This document shows positions 8,482-16,382 of a stretch of 49,429 bases of DNA, piece by piece. A program made the position numbers and the translations under genes. This stretch comes from Prochlorococcus sp. AG-363-G03. GTDB taxonomy: Bacteria; Cyanobacteriota; Cyanobacteriia; PCC-6307; Cyanobiaceae. Position 1 is the first letter of the stretch; every line of letters begins with the position of its first letter. The stretch is from the NCBI GenBank assembly GCA_003280265.1, contig QCFJ01000005.1, forward strand, positions 1 to 49,429, read 5' to 3'. The notes below the pieces were generated by a model that made no database searches, was not told the DNA's origin, and saw nothing but the letters and a program-made list of their open reading frames with translations.

Positions 8482-10209
8482 ATGAATAATAGTTATAGTA
8501 AATTATTAAAGGATATTGAAAGTGGTGAGATAGTATCTATTATCCTAATCCCAAATAGAAGAGAGGTTATAGTTGAATTTAGAAATTCAGAGAAGAGGGT
8601 AATTCCAATATTTTACAATGATCAGAAAATTCTCCGGCTATCTGAGGAATATAGTGTTCCACTTACGGTAAAAGATATTAGATCAGAACAGCGTTTAGCT
8701 AGTTTTATTACTGGGCTTGGTCTATCATTAATATTTATTTTATCACTTGCATTTCTAATTAAAAGATCCTCCAAGTTGTTAAATAACATGCAGAGTTTTT
8801 CTCGCCGATCCTCTCAGGTTAAAGAAGATGATATTAGAAATATCACGTTTGATGATGTAGCTGGGTTAAATGAAGAATCTGATGAGTTAAAAGAAATAGT
8901 AACCTTTTTAAAAAATCCAGATAAACTCATTGACCTTGGTGCAAAAGCTCCCAAAGGAGTCTTGTTGGTTGGACCACCCGGTAATGGTAAAACTTTATTA
9001 GCTCGCGCTATAGCAGGAGAAGCCAATGTTCCATTCTTCTCCATTTCTGCATCAGAATTTGTTGAAATGTTTGTTGGTGTTGGAGCTGGAAGAGTCAGAG
9101 ACCTTTTTAAAAGTGCAAAATCAAAATCACCATGCATAATTTTCATTGATGAGATTGACTCAATTGGTCGTCAGAGAGGATCTGGAATCGGAGGAGGGAA
9201 TGATGAAAGAGAACAAACACTTAACCAATTACTAACAGAGTTGGATGGTTTCAAAACTAATAATGGTGTTATTGTCATTGCAGCGACAAATAGGCCTGAT
9301 ATTCTTGATCAAGCCTTAACAAGGCCTGGAAGATTTGACCGTCGTATCGATATTTCACTACCTGATAGGAAAGCTAGGCATAAAATCTTGTCTGTACATG
9401 CAAGAACAAAACCTCTATGTGATTCTGTTAATCTCATGGAATGGGCGACTAGAACTCCCGGTTTTTCAGGAGCTGACCTACAAAATCTTCTAAATGAAGC
9501 TGCAATATATGCCGCAAGAAACAATAAATTAAAAATAAGTTCTATTGATATAGACAAAGCTCTTGAAAAAGCTCGTTTCGGCATATTAGCAAAACCACTT
9601 TCAAATAGTTCGAAGAAAAGACAGATTGCATATCAAATTATTGGCAAAACATTAGTAGCTTTATTAATTCCATCTCAGGATAAATTAGAAAAAATATCAT
9701 TATTTAAGTCACTTGGTGATATGTATGGAATGACTTATTTCACACCCGATGAGGAGACCATAGATAGTGGACTTCTAACACGGCGTTACATTTATAACAA
9801 AATCGTAATTTTACTTGGATCGAGAGCTGCCGAAATTGTTGTTTTTGGATCTAAGGAAGTTACGCAAGGTTCGCAAAGGGATCTAGAGAGTGTGTACTAT
9901 TGGGCTAACCAAATGGTTACAAGATTTGGTTTCTCAGACCTTGGTCCAATTGCTTTTGATTCAGATAAAGATTCAATATTCCTAGGAAAAGATATTTTGA
10001 AAAATATAAAAGAATATTCTCAACATACAAGTAAAGCTATTGACAGAGAAATAATATCCATATCCAAAAAAGCACTAGAAAATGCAATTGATCTGTTATC
10101 AGATAAAGTTAGTTTAATGGATACACTAGTTGATGAACTAATAGTTAATGAAACACTTGAATCTGCATATGTTATAAATTCACTTAACTCCTATCTTTCT
10201 GACAAATAA
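8482..10209 (+). CDS. FtsH-family AAA+ membrane protein lacking the protease zinc site (FtsH-inactive type)
   Basis: The 575-residue protein aligns with FtsH along its length. Residues 1-60 match the exposed N-domain ([18 protein letters not shown]), and one membrane helix lies at about 74-95. Walker A is GPPGNGKT at 164-171, Walker B IIFIDE at 219-224, and the second region of homology [19 protein letters not shown] is at about 270-288. The AAA half looks active. In the peptidase half the expected H-E-A-G-H reads Q-I-I-G-K at 385-389 ([10 protein letters not shown]), removing both zinc histidines and the catalytic glutamate. The usual first membrane helix is also absent: the frame starts directly at the N-domain with stops upstream. 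I infer an ATP-driven unfoldase or chaperone, perhaps a partner of active FtsH subunits, as proposed for plant FtsHi proteins. The gene is intact, so not simple decay. Confidence 0.9.
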   Translation: MNNSYSKLLKDIESGEIVSIILIPNRREVIVEFRNSEKRVIPIFYNDQKILRLSEEYSVPLTVKDIRSEQRLASFITGLGLSLIFILSLAFLIKRSSKLLNNMQSFSRRSSQVKEDDIRNITFDDVAGLNEESDELKEIVTFLKNPDKLIDLGAKAPKGVLLVGPPGNGKTLLARAIAGEANVPFFSISASEFVEMFVGVGAGRVRDLFKSAKSKSPCIIFIDEIDSIGRQRGSGIGGGNDEREQTLNQLLTELDGFKTNNGVIVIAATNRPDILDQALTRPGRFDRRIDISLPDRKARHKILSVHARTKPLCDSVNLMEWATRTPGFSGADLQNLLNEAAIYAARNNKLKISSIDIDKALEKARFGILAKPLSNSSKKRQIAYQIIGKTLVALLIPSQDKLEKISLFKSLGDMYGMTYFTPDEETIDSGLLTRRYIYNKIVILLGSRAAEIVVFGSKEVTQGSQRDLESVYYWANQMVTRFGFSDLGPIAFDSDKDSIFLGKDILKNIKEYSQHTSKAIDREIISISKKALENAIDLLSDKVSLMDTLVDELIVNETLESAYVINSLNSYLSDK

Positions 10210-10229
10210 CCAATTATAAAATATTTATT

Positions 10230-10826
10230 TTAGAGAGCAGAAAAGTATTCTTTGCTTCCTTTAGGGTCTTCTTTCATAGTCTTGTCACCAGGCGTCCAGC
10301 CAGCAGGACAAACCTCGTCTGGGTGAGATTCAACATATTGATATGCTTGTAAAATTCTTAGAGTTTCATCAATATTTCTTCCCACAGGTGCCTTGTTAAT
10401 GGTTGAGTGCATGATGACTCCATTTGGGTTAATTATAAATAAACCCCTATCAGCTTCTCCATCCTCATTTAGTACATTATAAGATTGGCAGATTTCACGC
10501 TTTAAGTCTGATACGAGAGGATAGTTAATATCCCCAATACCTCCTTCATTTCTTGGTGTTTGAATCCAAGCTAGATGAGTAAATTTACTATCAACAGATA
10601 CACCCAAAACTTCTGTGTTCTTACTACTGAAGTCGCTATATCTGTCGCTAAATGCTGTAATTTCAGTGGGACAGACGAATGTGAAATCTAAAGGGTAGAA
10701 AAATAAAACCACATACTTTCCTCTGTACTGAGAAAGAGTAATGTCCTTAAATTCTTGGTCAAAGACTGCAGTAGCAGTAAAATCTGGTGCTTGCATACCT
10801 ACCCTTAGGCACTCATTTGTCGTCAT
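10230..10826 (-). CDS. typical 2-Cys peroxiredoxin
   Basis: This thioredoxin-linked peroxidase reduces H2O2 and organic peroxides. In the 198-residue sequence the peroxidatic cysteine is C52 in [13 protein letters not shown], and the resolving cysteine is C173 in [10 protein letters not shown]. The C-terminal YF motif (KEYFSAL) is the feature linked to peroxide-sensitive, floodgate-type enzymes. Length and motifs match the plastid/cyanobacterial 2-Cys class. It is convergent with the FtsH-like gene (20 bases between stops) and divergent from the next gene, with 68 bases between starts. Confidence 0.95.
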   Translation of the reverse strand: MTTNECLRVGMQAPDFTATAVFDQEFKDITLSQYRGKYVVLFFYPLDFTFVCPTEITAFSDRYSDFSSKNTEVLGVSVDSKFTHLAWIQTPRNEGGIGDINYPLVSDLKREICQSYNVLNEDGEADRGLFIINPNGVIMHSTINKAPVGRNIDETLRILQAYQYVESHPDEVCPAGWTPGDKTMKEDPKGSKEYFSAL

Positions 10827-10894
10827 GGAACTTGTTGTGTATTTTGATTGGTTTGGAGGGTAGAGAACTTCCCTTTTCCTCTTTATAATTTATC

Positions 10895-11368
10895 ATGTTA
10901 AGACCAAAGGAACTTCTTAGTCTCTCTCTAACCAAAGGAGAATATTCTATAAAAATGAATGAACCAATAAGTTGGGATCCATCCCTTGTTAAAAAATTTA
11001 GTTCATCAAATCATTCTAAGTTGTTAAATCAATTAAGAAGTGAAGTTAAAATGTATCCCTTAAATAATAAAAAGAATTTAAAAGCAGATCAAACTAAGAA
11101 GAGTATTCAAGATCTCAAAAATAAAACAAATGTTGAGCACCTCAAAAATACATCAAGAGCAAACTATTCTAATAAAAACGTTGATAACAATACCAATAGC
11201 ACTAATGTTAGTTTTAATAATTCAAAGAATTTTTCTATATATAATCAAACTAATGATAAAACTATGATTCGACAAAGCGAAAGTTTCTCAAGTGATAAAT
11301 TAAATTCAAATGAAGACTCATCATCTATATCCTTCAAAGAACGTCTTAATCAGATAGACATGAAATAG
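10895..11368 (+). CDS. conserved-looking hypothetical protein with Asn/Ser-rich middle
   Basis: I do not recognise a named domain in this 157-residue protein. It has a well-formed N-terminal block (residues 1-57, including PISWDPSLVKKFSSSNHSK and LLNQLRSEVKMYPL), then about 85 residues of Asn, Ser, Lys and Thr low complexity with no predicted structure. A short C-terminal block follows, SISFKERLNQIDMK. The ordered ends joined by a variable linker suggest two short interaction motifs on a flexible tether. The start is uncertain: ATG 10895 or the internal ATG at 10955 (MNEPISW). It diverges from the peroxiredoxin. Confidence 0.6.
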   Translation: MLRPKELLSLSLTKGEYSIKMNEPISWDPSLVKKFSSSNHSKLLNQLRSEVKMYPLNNKKNLKADQTKKSIQDLKNKTNVEHLKNTSRANYSNKNVDNNTNSTNVSFNNSKNFSIYNQTNDKTMIRQSESFSSDKLNSNEDSSSISFKERLNQIDMK

Positions 11369-11488
11369 TGCCTATTTTTTTAATAACTCATAGTAAAACT
11401 AAACTCAATAATACAACTGAAAAAAAAGAATGCTAGAAAAAAATACACAACATCATTGTTTGATATTTTCTTTAATCTAATAATCTAA

Positions 11489-11562
11489 TGTCAGTGGAGA
11501 GACTTGAACTCTCGACCTCAGCGTTATGAATGCTGTGCTCTAACCGGCTGAGCTACACTGAC
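11489..11562 (-). tRNA. tRNA-Met (CAU), elongator-like
   Basis: Read on the minus strand it folds as a standard cloverleaf. The acceptor stem is GTCAGTG paired with CACTGAC, and the D-arm is GCTC...GAGC with AGCCGGTTA as loop. The anticodon loop is TTCATAA with CAT at positions 34-36, and the T-arm GAGAG/CTCTC surrounds TTCAAGT. The anticodon stem has one A-C mismatch next to the loop. The discriminator base is A and CCA is not encoded. CAU could also mark an initiator or a lysidine-modified tRNA-Ile. The paired first acceptor base (G-C) argues against initiator; tRNA-Ile2 is less likely but not excluded. Confidence 0.9.
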
Positions 11563-12249
11563 TGGGGGATACACCCATAACACATATCAGATTTACCCTA
11601 GCTTTACAAAGAAAAAAGTTCTTTAAACCAGAGTAATCAAACCTGAAATGATAAGGTATCATTCAATATAATAATTCAGGATGGTCATCTACGGAAGAAA
11701 TCTTTAGATCAAAATATTTTTTGAGGCCTATGAATAAAGAAAATCTAATGAAGCTGACGTTATTAAATTTATTAAAATCAAGTATTCCTTAAGCTGTTGC
11801 TCAGGAGAGTAGATTAAAAAAAGCAAACAGCACTTATTAAAACTACAAAAACATTTTATATAAAATAGTTATATATGTGCAAGAAATTACTTAAAATATT
11901 GAATTAGGCAAAATAGCTAATATTACATGTAAAATTTGAATAGTAAATATACAAGAGATATTAAAAAGTTATTTTCTAAAATTACTTTGGCAATATAAGA
12001 AAAATTTTTTTTTAGAAAGAAAATAAAAACCTGAACATATTAAAAATACCTTAAATAACAAACCAGAATAATTAATTTATATAGAAGAAAAAATCCAAAA
12101 CTTCGTTTCTTATTATTACAATCCATTTTTTTTGTTCTTAGTGATCTATTAGATGTTGCAATTACAAAAGAATATTGCTAAGTATATATTGAGGATGATC
12201 GGAATATAGAGAAGCTTCCCCAACAGCAAGCTTCGTCATCCTCAATTAT
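11563..12249. other. gene-poor AT-rich interval upstream of tRNA-Met
   Basis: These 687 bases hold no frame I would call a gene; the longest starts give peptides under 30 residues. A short hairpin occurs at 11647-11663 (AATGATA, loop AGG, TATCATT), and a larger two-part inverted repeat closes the interval at 12189-12245 (listed separately). Homopolymer A and T runs are frequent around 12000-12140. Confidence 0.6.
12189..12245. repeat. nested two-arm inverted repeat, possible structured RNA or terminator
   Basis: The outer arms TTGAGGATGA (12189-12198) and TCATCCTCAA (12236-12245) are perfect complements. Inside them GAAGCTT (12211-12217) pairs with AAGCTTC (12228-12234) around a 10-base loop. 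The left side has a 12-base bulge between the two helices and the right side a single base. It ends 4 bases before the stop of the PPOX gene at 12250, so it may fold at the 3' end of that message, but no strong T-run follows on the minus strand. Confidence 0.55.
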
Positions 12250-12792
12250 TTATGGGTTTATACGCTCCTCGATCCATTCATTTTTTCTTATCCATCTTCT
12301 CCTTATATGAACAGGTTTACGAAGAACCAATTGATCAACTTGAGTTATTTCGATTTTTAAAATAGCAAAATTATTTGATATATCTTGCTTTGCATTAAAT
12401 GATATGTCATTTAATTGGTCAATAACAAAATGCTTCCCAGGACATGGCCAATTCCACATTGACTTCGATTTTTCACTTAGTTTATCCCAATGACGCAATT
12501 TTTCCTTGCTTAAGTCAATTGTTGACATTCCTCGAAACCTAAATTGGCATTTTGATTTAAAAAAAAGCCAACATATTTCAACGTTATTATTAAATGCTAA
12601 TTCATCAAATTTCTGGCTTCTGTTGTCACTATATATAAGCATTTCTAAGGATTTACTCCATCCTCTAAACACTACTGTTCTAACTCTTGGTGTATTATCT
12701 GTTCCTATTGTGGCTAATTGAATCCAATTTGAGGAATCAAATTTTGCTTCTTTCCTCTGAGCAGAGCTAAGAAGTGATAACCATGGAGGCAT
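12250..12792 (-). CDS. pyridoxamine 5'-phosphate oxidase-like (Alr4036-type) flavoprotein
   Basis: This 180-residue protein is of the FMN-binding split-barrel fold. The first strands carry WIQLATIGTDNTPRVRTVVFRG (residues 23-44), the usual PPOX opening with arginines for the FMN phosphate. A central region QKFDELAFNNNVEICWLF and QFRFRGMSTI follows, and the closing segment HIRRRWIRKNEWIEERINP matches the plant/cyanobacterial variant. It lacks the full PdxH substrate signature, so I do not call it pdxH; the substrate is unknown. It stands alone on the minus strand in the gene-poor region. Confidence 0.8.
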   Translation of the reverse strand: MPPWLSLLSSAQRKEAKFDSSNWIQLATIGTDNTPRVRTVVFRGWSKSLEMLIYSDNRSQKFDELAFNNNVEICWLFFKSKCQFRFRGMSTIDLSKEKLRHWDKLSEKSKSMWNWPCPGKHFVIDQLNDISFNAKQDISNNFAILKIEITQVDQLVLRKPVHIRRRWIRKNEWIEERINP

Positions 12793-12924
12793 AATAGAAA
12801 CGTTCGAAACTATATAAATAATATTAAAATTATAAATTTAGATAAATTTTTTAATTGATTCTATTTAGTTGATTTAAATAATAATAGCGAAATCTTAATT
12901 ATTTATTTTTTTAAAAATTGTTTA

Positions 12925-13065
12925 TTAGGATTCTTCATCTTCATTTCCAACCCTAACTTCTACACCAACAAAAGTTGCAAATAAAACTATGAATAAGCCA
13001 ATAATCGATTTCCATAAAACAGTATGATTTACTGCATCAGGAGATTGAAAGAAATCTGGAATCAT
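12925..13065 (-). CDS. small single-helix membrane protein, unknown
   Basis: The frame encodes 46 residues: a polar start MIPDFFQSPDAVNHTVLWKS, one hydrophobic helix at about 21-35 (IIGLFIVLFATFVGV) and an acidic end NEDEES. The helix followed by an EVRVGNEDEES tail suggests a peptide with its tail exposed. It lies 15 bases downstream of the next minus-strand gene (13081-13287), probably on the same message. I know no function. The size resembles the one-helix subunits of photosynthetic complexes, but no family signature is visible. Confidence 0.6.
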   Translation of the reverse strand: MIPDFFQSPDAVNHTVLWKSIIGLFIVLFATFVGVEVRVGNEDEES

Positions 13066-13080
13066 AACTCAATGATACAA

Positions 13081-13287
13081 CTATTTCTCTTCTTCCCAAT
13101 TTTCTTCTGCCTTATCGAGAATATCTTCAACAGTATTATCAAAGGTTTCAGCTACAGACCTCAACATTTTTGAAATAGTTAAATCCGGACAAGCTAGATC
13201 TTTTTGGATAGCTTCAGCACAGTCTTTGATATCTTCCCATGCATCAACGAGAATTTGAGAATCTTCTGGTTTCCAATCATCTGTCAT
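13081..13287 (-). CDS. small acidic hypothetical protein
   Basis: The product is 68 residues, very acidic and tryptophan-containing (MTDDWKPEDSQILVDAWEDI, then VEDILDKAEENWEEEK), and predicted all helical with no membrane segment. The ATG at 13287 is preferred over an in-frame TTG two codons earlier because GGGGAG lies at good ribosome-binding distance from it. A pair of cysteines occurs in KDCAEAIQKDLACPD. It is not recognised; it is likely co-transcribed with the membrane peptide at 12925-13065. Confidence 0.65.
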   Translation of the reverse strand: MTDDWKPEDSQILVDAWEDIKDCAEAIQKDLACPDLTISKMLRSVAETFDNTVEDILDKAEENWEEEK

Positions 13288-13422
13288 AGTCAACTCCCCA
13301 TTATTTATTAATAATAAAATATTTCATCACAAAAAAAATTTTAACTTTATGAAAGGGAGTAAATGTCTTGGTTTCTACATTTAAATCCAAGGTCCAAGCT
13401 CAACTGTTACCTTTTTAGCCAT

Positions 13423-13578
13423 ATGAAAAACAAATCAGGTCAGATTCTAGAGCTGCGTTCAAAAGATGACGCAACATTTAAAAATACTGCTCTAGTCCAA
13501 CAAGCGCTAGCTCAACTAGAGGCGAACCTCTCTAGAGAAGAAAATCAAAAGGTCACAGAAAAATACCAAAAAAGATAG
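13423..13578 (+). CDS. 51-residue hypothetical mini-protein, paralogue of 14046-14213
   Basis: The frame MKNKSGQILELRSK through LVQQALAQLEANLSREENQK is helical and charged. Ungapped comparison with the protein at 14046-14213 gives 23 identical positions of 51, including the shared core QQxLAQxEANLS and QKVxEK. That match begins at both Met-Lys starts, which supports ATG 13423 over the open frame that extends back to 13363. There is no named family, no membrane helix and no signal peptide. Two related small genes in tandem indicate local duplication. A possible terminator lies 190 bases downstream. Confidence 0.65.
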   Translation: MKNKSGQILELRSKDDATFKNTALVQQALAQLEANLSREENQKVTEKYQKR

Positions 13579-13669
13579 TTTCCCTTGTGTCAAGAAGTTT
13601 CAAACTTATAAATCTTATTTACGATTTTTGAAAAACACCTATAAATAAAATAGACATTAGATTTTTATC

Positions 13670-13729
13670 ATGCTATTGCCTAAGCCAGTTAGACCAGTTG
13701 ATTCTGAAAAGAAAGGAAAAGACAATTAG
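13670..13729 (+). CDS. possible 19-residue peptide
   Basis: An ATG frame encodes MLLPKPVRPVDSEKKGKDN. It is basic, proline-containing and ends 38 bases before the terminator-like hairpin at 13768. Being closest to that hairpin is the only support; it could equally be untranslated sequence of the upstream gene. Confidence 0.2.
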   Translation: MLLPKPVRPVDSEKKGKDN

Positions 13730-13767
13730 ACTTTAATGAATCTGTTTATTTAATTTTTTTTTAATTT

Positions 13768-13806
13768 AAGAACATAGGTATGAAAACATACTTGTGTTCT
13801 TTTTTC
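13768..13806 (+). terminator. Rho-independent terminator, plus strand
   Basis: The outer stem AAGAACA pairs with TGTTCTT, and the inner stem GTATG pairs with CATAC around an AAAA tetraloop. The right arm runs straight into a T-tract (TTCTTTTTTCG). It would end transcripts from 13423-13578 and any small RNA or peptide between. Confidence 0.65.
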
Positions 13807-14045
13807 GTTATATAAGATAAAATATTTTTATAAAATATATATTATTTGAATAAGAAATCTAAGAATATATTAATTTACACACATCAATCGATAGTTTTAG
13901 TCAACTATTGATTTATCAATAAATCATGATTACAACTATTGACATCTAGAAAATATTTGGGATATTTGTTCTTGTATTATTCCTATTAATTCATTAGTTA
14001 CTTATCTAATGCTTATTAGGGAAAATTCATATTCTCACTTTGTCT

Positions 14046-14213
14046 ATGAAAACTGCCTCTATAGAACTTCAGAAACTTAGAACCATGGCTGAGGACTCAT
14101 TGAATAAAACAGCTGAACTACAACAGGTTTTAGCCCAAATAGAAGCTAACCTCTCATTGGCTGAATGCCAAAAAGTTAAAGAAAAGACTAATCAAAATTT
14201 AAACAGCAATTAA
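14046..14213 (+). CDS. 55-residue hypothetical mini-protein, paralogue of 13423-13578
   Basis: The frame MKTASIELQKLRTMAEDSLN continues with LQQVLAQIEANLSLAECQK and an Asn-rich tail, predicted as one long amphipathic helix. Similarity to the product at 13423-13578 runs across nearly the full length. One cysteine is present in the conserved block and absent from the paralogue. It sits alone between two AT-rich gaps and should have its own promoter. Function unknown. Confidence 0.65.
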   Translation: MKTASIELQKLRTMAEDSLNKTAELQQVLAQIEANLSLAECQKVKEKTNQNLNSN

Positions 14214-14984
14214 TTATAATATTAATATCCCAAAGCAATAATTTATATAGTTATAAATTTACTTATAAGTCTATCTTGAATTGTTGTAAGAAATGTAATA
14301 AAATAAATATGGATAAATCATAGTTATATTTTTTGAATTGACTTAGCAGTTAACTTTTCTAACTTAGGATTAGTTGCTGAAGTAAAAGAATTTCAGGTAT
14401 TATCCAAAAACCTGTAATAACAAAGGTCATGAGAAACCTTTTTCAAAGAGAGCTTTTATCATTTATTCCTAATCTTATATAATTATTATGTATTGGTGAT
14501 TTTATAAGGTAAGTTTTTATTTATAGTATTCCTATAACAAATAATAGTATATTTTATATGAATATATTCTATGTCGTGTAATAAAAATATGGTATAGCTA
14601 AAAAACAATCTGAATAAAATACAAAATTACTTACTTTTGATATTGTTTACTCATTTTAGACATAATTTATTGTATTTAAGACGAGATTGTTTTTTTGATC
14701 TAGTAATTACACTTGAAAAATATTATATTGTTTTAAAGACCGGCAAAATTAGGTAACATTTGCCGATTATTAGGAGAAAAAAAAGGTATATATTGACAAA
14801 TAAAATTTTAAATATTACCGAATAGTAATTAAACAGAAAATTAAGATTAAGCTAAAAATTTTAAAGAACCCTTGAACTTTAATAAAATTTTGTTAAAATA
14901 AAAAAAATTTTATTCCTTTATAGGATTTAGTTGAACAAAAAAATGTTCTTCTAAATAGAAATTTTGCTTTAAAATTTTCCAATA
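14214..14984. other. 771-base AT-rich interval with two hairpins
   Basis: No credible gene was found on either strand. A terminator-like hairpin at 14422-14443 (AAAGGT, ACCTTT, then T residues, plus strand) could end the 14046 transcript. A second hairpin at 14741-14765 has perfect 7-base arms CGGCAAA and TTTGCCG around an 11-base loop; its GC-rich stem stands out in this DNA and may belong to a small RNA or an upstream leader of the gene at 14985. Confidence 0.5.
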
Positions 14985-15095
14985 ATGACTTGCAACTGTC
15001 AACACTGCGTCGAAATTAAAAGACAAATTATTAGAGCAGAACAAAGGCATGCAGTCTTATTTAAAGTAAGAAGTTCTAGATTAAATAATAGGTAA
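14985..15095 (+). CDS. 36-residue cysteine-cluster peptide (CxCxxC)
   Basis: The frame begins MTCNCQHCVEIKRQIIRAEQ and continues HAVLFKVRSSRLNNR. Three cysteines in a C-x-C-x-x-C pattern with an adjacent histidine at the N-terminus look like a metal-binding or redox motif, followed by a basic helix. No family is recognised. It ends 4 bases from the stop of the convergent gene at 15100. Cysteine clustering in so short a frame is unlikely by chance in such AT-rich DNA, which is why I give it moderate weight. Confidence 0.5.
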   Translation: MTCNCQHCVEIKRQIIRAEQRHAVLFKVRSSRLNNR

Positions 15096-15099
15096 AACA

Positions 15100-15318
15100 C
15101 TATTCCCTATATGGGAATACTGGTATAGATATTCTTACTTGTTTTTTATCTTCTAGAATTGATTCTTTCTCATTAATTTGACTTTCTGATTTTATAATAG
15201 ATTTAGTTTTTTGTTCTTCTAGTGCTTCAAGATTTATAAAGAAGAAATACAGTGCAATTAATGAAAAATAGGGTATAAGAGTTTTAATGTTTTTTACTAT
15301 CAAACTTATTAGCTTCAT
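15100..15318 (-). CDS. small membrane-anchored hypothetical protein
   Basis: The 72-residue protein has one N-terminal hydrophobic segment (about residues 13-29, LIPYFSLIALYFFFINL), a charged coiled middle rich in Glu and Lys, and a short non-polar end, RISIPVFPYRE. The helix could be a signal anchor with the tail outside or a signal peptide with poor cleavage site. No family recognised. It is convergent with the CxCxxC peptide. Confidence 0.5.
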   Translation of the reverse strand: MKLISLIVKNIKTLIPYFSLIALYFFFINLEALEEQKTKSIIKSESQINEKESILEDKKQVRISIPVFPYRE

Positions 15319-15782
15319 ATTTTAATCAATTGATATTATATATTATAATTCACTATTAGAATCTATGCAAAGATTTATTAATTTCCGTGGTAAATTAATA
15401 AACAAAAACGTTAATATTATATATATTTAATATTACATATAATGTAAAATTCATAACTAAAAGATACTTAAGCTAAAAAGAAAATAATGTAAAAATTTTA
15501 TATTATTTTTTCTATAGAAAAAGTTATGATTATAGTTAATAGAAATTATACCTTTTATACTTTCTTAGTGAAATAATTTTCATTAACAACTGCACTTTTT
15601 TTGTTGATTATGTGAATGCTTTTTTTTCTTTGTGATCTAATACTTTTCAATTTATATTTCAGCAATATTTATAACATTTATTATTATTTTTTTAATTCAG
15701 CGTGAAATTCTGACAGAGATAATACCAATATAATTAGACTATATTTCCAGACTTGCATCCTAGGGCCTAAATCAATCACATA
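15319..15782. other. 464-base AT-rich interval without genes
   Basis: I see only short frames (under 20 codons) and homopolymer runs here. It contains no clear terminator or repeat. It separates the 15100 gene's start from the 3' end of the 15783 gene and presumably holds the promoter of the former. Confidence 0.5.
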
Positions 15783-15962
15783 TTAATTAATTTTATTAAC
15801 GAATAAAACATCGTAATTTTTATTGTCGCTTTCAATAGCATCTATCCATTCTTTGAACTCGCTTTCTAGAGCTTTCTTATTTTTACCTTCTAGAGTAGAA
15901 AGTCTCTTGATTGCTGAATTAATAGTCACCTCACAGCTATCAATTAAGCTTGATTCTGACAT
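15783..15962 (-). CDS. 59-residue hypothetical, paralogue of 16198-16374
   Basis: The product starts MSESSLIDSCEVTINSAIKR and continues LSTLEGKNKKALESEFKEWI, predicted as two helices with an acidic linker. Over a 30-residue core it has 15 identities with the product of 16198-16374, including EVxxN, KRLxxLxGK and YKEW/FKEW. The two genes point away from each other with 235 bases between their starts. Family and function are unknown to me. Confidence 0.65.
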   Translation of the reverse strand: MSESSLIDSCEVTINSAIKRLSTLEGKNKKALESEFKEWIDAIESDNKNYDVLFVNKIN

Positions 15963-16197
15963 TCATTTTATTGATGCTATAGTTATTATATTAATTTGAC
16001 TAAATAAGGTTAATTAGTAAATACCGTAATATTTTCAATTTTATCCTGTGTTTAAATTTCATAAGTATTGTTTTTTAGAATTTTTTTATATTAATTCTTA
16101 AAATCTATCTACTTATTACAATGATTTGGAAATCTGTAATAATTGAAACGGAAACTAGTATTTTTATGATTTAAAATTGGTTTTATTTAATTATTCA

Positions 16198-16374
16198 ATG
16201 GAATCTGGAGCTTTACAGGCAGTTGAGGTAATGCTTAATGGATCACTTAAGCGTCTTAATAGTTTAAAAGGTAAGAGTAGGGAGGCACTTTATGATGAAT
16301 ATAAGGAATGGTTAGAGGTAGATAATAATAATGTAATTAATGATGGAGTATTATATTGTAACTATATTGGTTAA
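16198..16374 (+). CDS. 58-residue hypothetical, paralogue of 15783-15962
   Basis: It begins MESGALQAVEVMLNGSLKRL and continues NSLKGKSREALYDEYKEWLE, then has an Asn-rich tail and ends VLYCNYIG. The match to the divergent paralogue begins near this ATG, so I prefer 16198 to an upstream in-frame TTG at 16177. The conserved pattern is L-K-R-L-x-x-L-x-G-K followed by a tyrosine- or phenylalanine-K-E-W helix. It is convergent with trmL, 8 bases apart. Confidence 0.65.
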   Translation: MESGALQAVEVMLNGSLKRLNSLKGKSREALYDEYKEWLEVDNNNVINDGVLYCNYIG

Positions 16375-16382
16375 ACAAAAAA

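Noticed and set aside
8482-10209. FtsH-like gene as a frameshifted pseudogene
   Set aside because: The frame is continuous over 575 codons and ordered motifs continue past the altered site, so decay is not supported.
11489-11562. tRNA-Met as the attachment site of an integrated element
   Set aside because: No integrase gene, no repeated 3' tRNA fragment and the tRNA points the wrong way for insertion on the gene-poor side.
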